This document shows, one piece after another, positions 4,982-9,366 of a stretch of 9,366 nt of DNA. Each line of letters starts with the position of its first letter. Position 1 is the first letter of the stretch. The stretch lies in contig CAKOIB010000048.1 in assembly GCA_934086255.1 (NCBI GenBank), positions 1 through 9,366 on the forward strand, in the 5' to 3' direction. The translations under genes and the position numbers were made by a program. This DNA comes from an uncultured Bacilli bacterium. GTDB taxonomy: Bacteria; Bacillota_I; Bacilli_A; RF39; UBA660. The notes beneath the pieces were generated by a model. That model did no database searches, was not told the DNA's origin, and worked only from the letters and a program-made list of their open reading frames with translations.

Positions 4982-5905
4982 TTGAAAAAAACTATTATAA
5001 TTACATTGGTAATTTGTTTATTTGTAGTAATTTCAATACTTGGATTATGTTTTTATTACAAAGATGATATTTATATATATTATAGAAATAATATATCTCA
5101 TAGGCTTGATAATATCAAAATAGATAAAAATGAATATTATAATGATAATAACTATAAGTTTGTTCAAAATACTGATGATTTTATTGTTAAGGATGAAAAG
5201 CAATTGTTTAATGTTTTATATACAATAATCAACAGTGGTACTAGTACTTTTACTTTTTATTGTGATTCTTCTTATGAAAGTTGTATTTCTGATGTTATTA
5301 AAATAAATAAGAATAATGATAAGATATCTTATATAAATAATTTTGTTCATCCATTTAATCAGTTTAATAAGATTGATACTACTTATAATAAGTATGGAGA
5401 AGTAACTGTAAATATTAGTAAAGTTTATAAAGAAAAGGAAATTAATTATATTAATGATGAAGTAGATAAAATAATTGAATCTAAAATAAAGAAGAATATG
5501 TCAAATAAAGAAAAGATTACTATTATTCATAATTATATTATTGATAAAAGTAAATATGCTACTGATGATATTAGAAATAAAAATCCTGAAGGTGAATATA
5601 ATAAAGCAAGTTATATTTTAGAGAATAAATATGGTACATGTGGGGCTTATGCTGATTTGATGAGTGTATTTTTATATAAGTTTAAAATAAATAATATAAA
5701 AGTATCTAGTGAAACTCATATATGGAACTTAGTTAAGTTAAATAAAGATTGGTATCACTTGGATTTAACATGGGATGATCCTATTATGAAGGATGGTAGT
5801 GATCGCTTAGAAAGTTTATTTTTGCTTATTAAATATAAAAGGCTTCAAGAGTTAAATGTTGGTGAGCATAAGTTTAATGACGAGGTGTTTAAAGAGGCTA
5901 TTTAG
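4982..5905 (+). CDS. Membrane-anchored transglutaminase-like (papain-fold) protein
   Basis: About 307 residues from the TTG at 4982, preceded by GGTGAT (4972-4977) at 4 nt. Upstream in-frame ATG codons lack a ribosome-binding site and lie in the rpsT terminator. Residues 2-26 are lysine-rich then strongly hydrophobic (IIITLVICLFVVISILGLCF), a signal anchor, so most of the protein should face outward. The C-terminal half (about 170-280) is a transglutaminase-like domain: YGTCGAYADLM with nucleophile C220, THIWNLVKL with H246, and WYHLDLTWDDP with D261 completing the triad. Such domains in bacteria act as cysteine peptidases or amidases, often on the cell wall, or as cross-linking enzymes; the substrate here is unknown. 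The N-terminal 170 residues are not recognisable. It is monocistronic or weakly linked with the following small gene, 49 nt away. Confidence 0.82.
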   Translation: MKKTIIITLVICLFVVISILGLCFYYKDDIYIYYRNNISHRLDNIKIDKNEYYNDNNYKFVQNTDDFIVKDEKQLFNVLYTIINSGTSTFTFYCDSSYESCISDVIKINKNNDKISYINNFVHPFNQFNKIDTTYNKYGEVTVNISKVYKEKEINYINDEVDKIIESKIKKNMSNKEKITIIHNYIIDKSKYATDDIRNKNPEGEYNKASYILENKYGTCGAYADLMSVFLYKFKINNIKVSSETHIWNLVKLNKDWYHLDLTWDDPIMKDGSDRLESLFLLIKYKRLQELNVGEHKFNDEVFKEAI

Positions 5906-5930
5906 TCTTTTTTCTTTTTGCTTATTGTAA

Positions 5931-5936
5931 TATAAT
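5931..5936 (+). promoter_or_regulatory. Possible -10 box of the 75-residue gene
   Basis: A perfect TATAAT lies 18 nt before the start codon, between the preceding TAG and GGGAGGA. No convincing -35 is found at the right distance (the sequence there is T-rich), so transcription from this site is uncertain and read-through from the previous gene is equally possible. Confidence 0.3.
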
Positions 5937-5954
5937 ATTTTTAGGGAGGATAAT

Positions 5955-6182
5955 ATGAACGAAAAAGAAAAATTACAAAGTTTGCTTGTAATAACAAGTG
6001 CTATCAATGAGTGTTGCATGGAAATATCAAAAACAGATCCCGAAATGGCTACTAATTTTGGACTTTGGGCAATTGCTACTTTGGGTATTGCTAAATACTT
6101 AGATGATGTTAATATAGCTAGTTTTGATGATAGTTTAATGTTTTATGAGAATAACTTAATCATAAAACCAAAAACAAAGTAG
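5955..6182 (+). CDS. Small hypothetical protein, 75 residues
   Basis: A short protein starting MNEKEKLQSLLVITSAINEC, with a predicted helical N-terminal half containing ECC (19-21), a short hydrophobic segment FGLWAIATLGIAKYL (residues 39-53) and a polar tail ending KPKTK. The hydrophobic segment is too short and charged at its edge to be a confident membrane helix. GGGAGGATAAT before the ATG is one of the best ribosome-binding sites in the window, so I accept it as a real gene. It lies alone between the transglutaminase-like gene and the shared terminator; no family is recognised. Its last codons, including the TAG, form the left arm of the hairpin at 6172-6201. Confidence 0.72.
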   Translation: MNEKEKLQSLLVITSAINECCMEISKTDPEMATNFGLWAIATLGIAKYLDDVNIASFDDSLMFYENNLIIKPKTK

Positions 6183-6201
6183 ACTTTTGTCTACTTTGTT
6201 T
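6172..6201. terminator. Shared terminator of two convergent genes
   Basis: A 13-bp perfect stem (6172-6184 / 6189-6201) with a TTTT loop, containing AACAAAGTAGAC. The TAG stop of the 75-residue gene (6180-6182) and the TAG of sufU (6191-6193 on minus) both fall in the stem, so both proteins end in TK. On the minus strand the stem is followed by TTTTTGGTTTT, a usable U-tract; on the plus strand TGTTC is poorer. It insulates the converging transcripts. Confidence 0.72.
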
Positions 6202-6607
6202 GTTCTAATGCTTTTCTTATTGCATTTGCTGGTAATAAAGCACAGTTTTTTCTATTGGGTTGAAGATATATTTCATCATATACATTAAGATCTTTTAATA
6301 AATCTTTATCATATTCTTTTTCATTTATCATATTATCATAATTAAGTAAAATATTAGATATTTCTTTTTTGGTTTTTCCTATTACATTTCTAAGTAGTAT
6401 TGATGTAGCACTAGTGGATATAGCACATGCTTCTCCATTAAATGTTATATCTTTTAAAATGTCTCCTTCAAATAAGAAATATATATCAATATTATCAATA
6501 CAGGATTCATTATTAGTATTAATTTTTAAATAATTATCTTTTGTATCTTTATGAAAAGGATTTTGATAATTGTCAAGTATTATTTCTCTTCTTAAATTAC
6601 TATCCAT
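6191..6607 (-). CDS. sufU: SufU, sulfur-transfer protein of the SUF system
   Basis: A 138-residue IscU-like protein of the zinc-binding SufU type. Three cysteines and an aspartate match the Zn site: C36 and D38 in NESCIDNI, C61 in GEACAIS, and C122 in RKNCALLP. The start MDSNLRREIILDNYQNPFHK is typical of the family. In Bacilli SufU accepts sulfur from the SufS cysteine by exchange at the Zn and passes it on; it is not itself a classical scaffold. The ATG follows the sufS stop directly (TAAATG), with GGTGAT inside the sufS end, so the genes are coupled. It is the last gene of this SUF cluster; the TAG lies in the shared terminator. No sufB follows, unlike in Bacillus. Confidence 0.93.
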   Translation of the reverse strand: MDSNLRREIILDNYQNPFHKDTKDNYLKINTNNESCIDNIDIYFLFEGDILKDITFNGEACAISTSATSILLRNVIGKTKKEISNILLNYDNMINEKEYDKDLLKDLNVYDEIYLQPNRKNCALLPANAIRKALEQTK

Positions 6608-7804
6608 TTATATCACCACTTCAAATATATTTTTTGATTTTTTTAATGCGTTAATAAGAACATCAATTTCTTCCTTAGTATTATAAAAGTATAAGCTAAT
6701 TCTACAAGTGTTTCTAATACCTAATTCATCTTTTAATATTTTAGCACAATGATTACCTGCTCTAACACAAATATGATATGTATTTAAGTATACTGATGTG
6801 TCTTGGGGAAATATATCTTTTAAGTTAAATAAAACTATACCGGCATCACTGTTTTCATTGTATAAAATAACATTATCTATTGTTTTTAAATTATCTATTA
6901 GATATTTTCTAAGTTCTTTTTCTTGTTGTTCTATAGCGTCATAACCAATACTATTAATATAATCAATTGCTCTATTAAATCCAATTACTCCCGCTATATT
7001 AGGAGTCCCTGCTTCGAATCTAGTAGGAACGCTCTTATACTCTACTTCTCCGGTTGATTCAAATATATTGTTCATACCTCCACCAAAATTAATAGGTCTT
7101 GTCTCATTTAATAAATCATATTTACCATAAAGGACTCCTACTCCGGTTGGGCCAAGCATTTTATGAGCAGAGAAAGCAAGAAAGTCTATATTGTTTTTTA
7201 GTACATCTACTTTGAAATGTGGTATGCTTTGAGCACCGTCTACTACAAAGTATATATTGTTTTCTTTACAAAGTTTTCCTATTTTTTCTACTGGTCTTTT
7301 ATCTGCGATTGTATTAGTAACATGTGCTATTGATATTACTTTTGTTTTAGGATTAATCATTTTAACTAACTGTTCATAATCTAATTTATGATCTTTATCA
7401 AGTGGAATATATTTAATCTTTATTCCAATTTCATTAGCAAGTTCTAACCAAGGGAGAATGTTTGATGCATGTTCTGCTTTAGTAAGGAAAACTTCATCAC
7501 CTTTTTTTAAATTATATTTCATAAAGCCAAATACTACTAGGTTAAGAGAGGCTGTAGCACCGCTTGTAAATACTATTTCATTATCACTTTGTGCATTTAT
7601 TAGTTTTCTTACTTTGGTTCTTGTTTCTTCATATAAAGTATCTACTTTTATACTATTGTCATAGTCTCCACGATGAGCATTTGATGTGTATTCTGTATAA
7701 TATTTAACAGTTTCTTCTACTACTGTGTTTGGTTTTAATGTAGTAGCGCAATTATCAAAAAAGATAAAATTATCATTTAATATTTTGAAATCATCACGAT
7801 TCAT
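6608..7804 (-). CDS. sufS: SufS, cysteine desulfurase (class II, PLP-dependent)
   Basis: A 398-residue enzyme that removes sulfur from L-cysteine and hands it to SufU. Visible residues: H112 in TKAEHASN, the PLP-contacting VDGAQ (188-192) with D189 and Q192, the PLP lysine K215 in FSAHKMLGPTGVGV, and the active-site C353 in RAGNHCAK, with R368 in CRISLYFYNT near the C-terminus. The full length and all motifs are those of the SufS type. The ATG is preceded by GGAGGTGAT, the strongest ribosome-binding site here, and this sequence also contains the TGA stop of sufD. Downstream, sufU starts at the very next base after the stop. Confidence 0.95.
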   Translation of the reverse strand: MNRDDFKILNDNFIFFDNCATTLKPNTVVEETVKYYTEYTSNAHRGDYDNSIKVDTLYEETRTKVRKLINAQSDNEIVFTSGATASLNLVVFGFMKYNLKKGDEVFLTKAEHASNILPWLELANEIGIKIKYIPLDKDHKLDYEQLVKMINPKTKVISIAHVTNTIADKRPVEKIGKLCKENNIYFVVDGAQSIPHFKVDVLKNNIDFLAFSAHKMLGPTGVGVLYGKYDLLNETRPINFGGGMNNIFESTGEVEYKSVPTRFEAGTPNIAGVIGFNRAIDYINSIGYDAIEQQEKELRKYLIDNLKTIDNVILYNENSDAGIVLFNLKDIFPQDTSVYLNTYHICVRAGNHCAKILKDELGIRNTCRISLYFYNTKEEIDVLINALKKSKNIFEVVI

Positions 7805-7809
7805 TTATA

Positions 7810-8505
7810 TCACCTCCAGTGACTATTAATATTTTCTAATATTATTTTTCTTTCTTCATATGATATGTCCATGTTTCCTATTAAAAATGATTTGACTAAT
7901 AGCTTTTCTGAATCTAGTTCATTAATTCCTCTAGTCATAAGATAAAATATTTCATCTTTTTTAAAATATCCAATATAAGAAGAATGATTTGCTATTACAT
8001 CGTCATTATCTATTATTAAGTTAGGTTTTATTAAGCAATTGTTATCATTAGTTAGTATTATCTTACTATCTTGGTTACAAATAACTCCACTTGAATCTTT
8101 TGATACTTTACCATTAACTATGTATGAAAGTTTATTATTACTTAGGTTTATACCGTGGTTTATAACGTTACTAATTGTTCTTTTTTTATTATGATTTATT
8201 GTTATTTCATACTTATTATCTAAAATATTAATATTAGAATAGTAATAGTTAAGTTCTATTTCTTCTTTATTTAAATCAATAATTGTTTTAATGCTTGAAT
8301 TAACGACAAATCTATTTATGTATAAAGAGGAGTTTATTTTATAGTTAGTTTCTATATTGGAATCTTTTATATATTCAAATACTTTGCAATCTTTTAATAT
8401 TTCAATTGTTATATTTTTTTTAGCATTATTATAAAATATATTAGTGTCTTCTTTTATGGTTATATTAGTAAGATTACTATTGTTATCTATATGTATTGTA
8501 TTCAT
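7810..8505 (-). CDS. sufD: SufD-like SUF scaffold protein, short form
   Basis: About 231 residues, assigned to the SufB/SufD core family from its C-terminal half: DVIANHSSYIGYFKKDEIFYLMTRGI-type sequence (residues 169-194, H174 matching the conserved SufD histidine) and LLVKSFLIGNM (202-212). Usual SufD is roughly twice as long, so this is a mini-SufD that keeps the beta-helix core and the SufC-binding C-terminus but lacks most of the N-terminal region. The ATG at 8505 is preferred; the GTG at 8520 lies within GTGAGGA, which is the ribosome-binding site. It begins 4 nt after the sufC stop and ends with TGA within the sufS ribosome-binding site. Together with SufC it should form part of the SufBCD Fe-S scaffold. 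Confidence 0.85.
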   Translation of the reverse strand: MNTIHIDNNSNLTNITIKEDTNIFYNNAKKNITIEILKDCKVFEYIKDSNIETNYKINSSLYINRFVVNSSIKTIIDLNKEEIELNYYYSNINILDNKYEITINHNKKRTISNVINHGINLSNNKLSYIVNGKVSKDSSGVICNQDSKIILTNDNNCLIKPNLIIDNDDVIANHSSYIGYFKKDEIFYLMTRGINELDSEKLLVKSFLIGNMDISYEERKIILENINSHWR

Positions 8506-8509
8506 AAAA

Positions 8510-9271
8510 TTAATCCTCACTCACTAAAGAAACACAGTTATCAAAAGATTTATATCCTTTTTCTTCGATTTCTTTTGCAAGAGTGGCATCTCCAGTCTTA
8601 ACAATATGGCCATTTATTAAAATATGAATGTAGTCTGGTTTTATATAATCTAGTATTCTTTGATAATGAGTAATCATAAGAACTGAAGTATTAGGATTAT
8701 CATTTAAATAGTTATTTACATTATCACATACTACTCTTAAACTATCTACATCAAGACCAGAATCTAATTCGTCTAATATAACAAACTTAGGTTTTAAAAG
8801 TTTCATTTGAAGTATCTCATTCTTCTTTTTTTCTCCTCCAGAAAAGTTTTGATTAACAGATCTATGCATCATTTCTTTTTTAAGATCAAGTTCATCGAAT
8901 GATTGCTCCATTTCCTTTATAAAATCATAAAGTCCAATAGGTTCTTCTCTTCTTTCGTTAATAGCAACTTTTAAAAACTCACTATTGGTAACTCCTTCGA
9001 TATCAATAGGGTTTTGAAAAGATAGAAACATACCAAGTTTTGCTCTTTCGTCGGTTTCTAAATCTTTGATTGATTTATTATTTATAATTATGTCTCCGGA
9101 TTCTACTTTATAGTCTTTGCTTCCCATTAAAACCTTAGATAAAGTGGATTTACCTACTCCATTTGGGCCCATTATTACATGGATTTCTCCTGGATTTATT
9201 GAAAGGTTTAATTTATTTAAAACTTTTTTATTATATACTAAGACTTCTAAATCTTTAATTTCTATATGCAT
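8510..9271 (-). CDS. sufC: SufC, ATPase of the Fe-S assembly scaffold
   Basis: A 253-residue ABC-type ATPase that binds SufB/SufD and drives the scaffold change needed for Fe-S cluster formation; it is soluble, not a transporter. Walker A GPNGVGKS at 35-42, Q-loop near 86 (LSFQNPI), signature NFSGGEKKKNEI at 142-153, Walker B FVILDELDSGLD at 163-174 and switch histidine H202 in ITHYQR. ELDSGLD in Walker B is typical of SufC. Length is normal. The ATG follows GGTGAT 5 nt upstream and a promoter at 9289-9317 with a leader of about 12 nt. First gene of the sufCDSU cluster, coupled to sufD. Confidence 0.96.
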   Translation of the reverse strand: MHIEIKDLEVLVYNKKVLNKLNLSINPGEIHVIMGPNGVGKSTLSKVLMGSKDYKVESGDIIINNKSIKDLETDERAKLGMFLSFQNPIDIEGVTNSEFLKVAINERREEPIGLYDFIKEMEQSFDELDLKKEMMHRSVNQNFSGGEKKKNEILQMKLLKPKFVILDELDSGLDVDSLRVVCDNVNNYLNDNPNTSVLMITHYQRILDYIKPDYIHILINGHIVKTGDATLAKEIEEKGYKSFDNCVSLVSED

Positions 9272-9288
9272 AAAAAATCACCAACTAT

Positions 9289-9317
9289 ATTTTAACACTA
9301 AATACTTGTTTTAACAA
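9289..9317 (-). promoter_or_regulatory. Promoter of the sufCDSU operon
   Basis: On the minus strand TTGTTA (9317-9312) and TAAAAT (9294-9289) are 17 bp apart. Transcription would start near 9282, directly before GGTGAT and about 12 nt from the sufC ATG. Its presence right before sufC argues that sufC is the first gene and that no sufB is transcribed ahead of it. Confidence 0.6.
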
Positions 9318-9318
9318 G
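9305..9318. promoter_or_regulatory. 14-bp palindrome over the sufC -35 box
   Basis: CTTGTT (9305-9310), TT, AACAAG (9313-9318) is a perfect 6-bp inverted repeat that covers the -35 hexamer. Its position suits a repressor or Fe-S-responsive regulator of the SUF operon. The identity of the regulator cannot be told from this. Confidence 0.4.
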
Positions 9319-9330
9319 AAATATTTATTA

Positions 9331-9359
9331 ATGACTCTTACATAAAAATATAGTATACT
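9331..9359 (+). promoter_or_regulatory. Possible plus-strand promoter at the right edge
   Basis: ATGACT (9331-9336) and TATACT (9354-9359) are 17 bp apart, pointing out of the window. The -35 is poor (4 of 6). It would serve a divergent gene beyond the edge that cannot be seen. Confidence 0.3.
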
Positions 9360-9366
9360 TGTATTG

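Noticed and set aside
7458..7664. Plus-strand ORF inside sufS
   Set aside because: Antisense to an intact, motif-complete SufS.
7810..7812. Genetic code 4 (TGA read as tryptophan)
   Set aside because: Tryptophans in the transglutaminase-like protein, SufS, SufD, AbiEii and the small orphan are all TGG, and the only terminal TGA ends sufD exactly at the sufS ribosome-binding site.
8506..8520. GTG start of sufD at 8520
   Set aside because: The GTG is part of GTGAGGA, the ribosome-binding site of the ATG at 8505, and would overlap sufC needlessly.
9117..9314. Plus-strand ORF over the sufC start
   Set aside because: Antisense to the Walker A region and the promoter of sufC; no ribosome-binding site.

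Overview
The window is very AT-rich, densely packed bacterial DNA. It fits a spore-forming low-GC Firmicute (Bacilli-type). Three things support this. The run rpsT / gpr / spoIIP / yqxA-like copies a block known from Bacillus. The SUF genes are in the Bacillus order sufC-sufD-sufS-sufU. The ribosome-binding sites are strong GGAGGTGAT-type sites. Every tryptophan codon I traced is TGG, and sufD ends in TGA inside the sufS ribosome-binding site, so the standard bacterial code (11) is used, not the Mollicutes code 4. An uncultured gut lineage such as RF39 or an Erysipelotrichales relative is a plausible guess, but it cannot be fixed from this window.

Layout. (1) 1-190, minus: start of a membrane-anchored or exported protein that runs off the left edge, with its own promoter at 218-246. 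(2) 191-686: a gene-free stretch with a hairpin terminator (325-360), a 184-bp element bounded by 18-bp perfect inverted repeats (407-590) and an AT-only hairpin (640-666). (3) 687-2050, minus: an AbiE-type (type IV) toxin-antitoxin pair, antitoxin first, toxin overlapping by 1 bp. Its promoter lies across a perfect palindrome with 21-bp arms. (4) 2122-2310: more repeats, and a small plus-strand unit made of hairpins, an 18-codon ORF with GC-rich codons and an intrinsic terminator. (5) 2311-4533, minus: gpr, spoIIP and a small yqxA-like gene, all late-sporulation genes. (6) 4615-6182, plus: rpsT with promoter and terminator, a membrane-anchored transglutaminase-like protein, and a 75-residue orphan. 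(7) 6172-6201: a hairpin shared by two convergent genes, in which both stop codons lie. (8) 6191-9318, minus: sufC-sufD-sufS-sufU with promoter and palindrome. sufB is not in the window, and SufD is about half the usual length.

How the parts work together. The SUF genes form an Fe-S assembly line: SufS takes sulfur from cysteine, SufU accepts it, and SufC with SufD/SufB forms the ATP-driven scaffold. Gpr degrades small acid-soluble spore proteins at germination, and SpoIIP cuts septal peptidoglycan during engulfment. The AbiE pair is an accessory defence or stabilisation module sitting where lepA follows yqxA in Bacillus. The most unusual parts are the AbiE control region with its adjoining GC-rich plus-strand unit, the 407-590 inverted-repeat element, and the SUF operon that lacks sufB and carries a mini-SufD.
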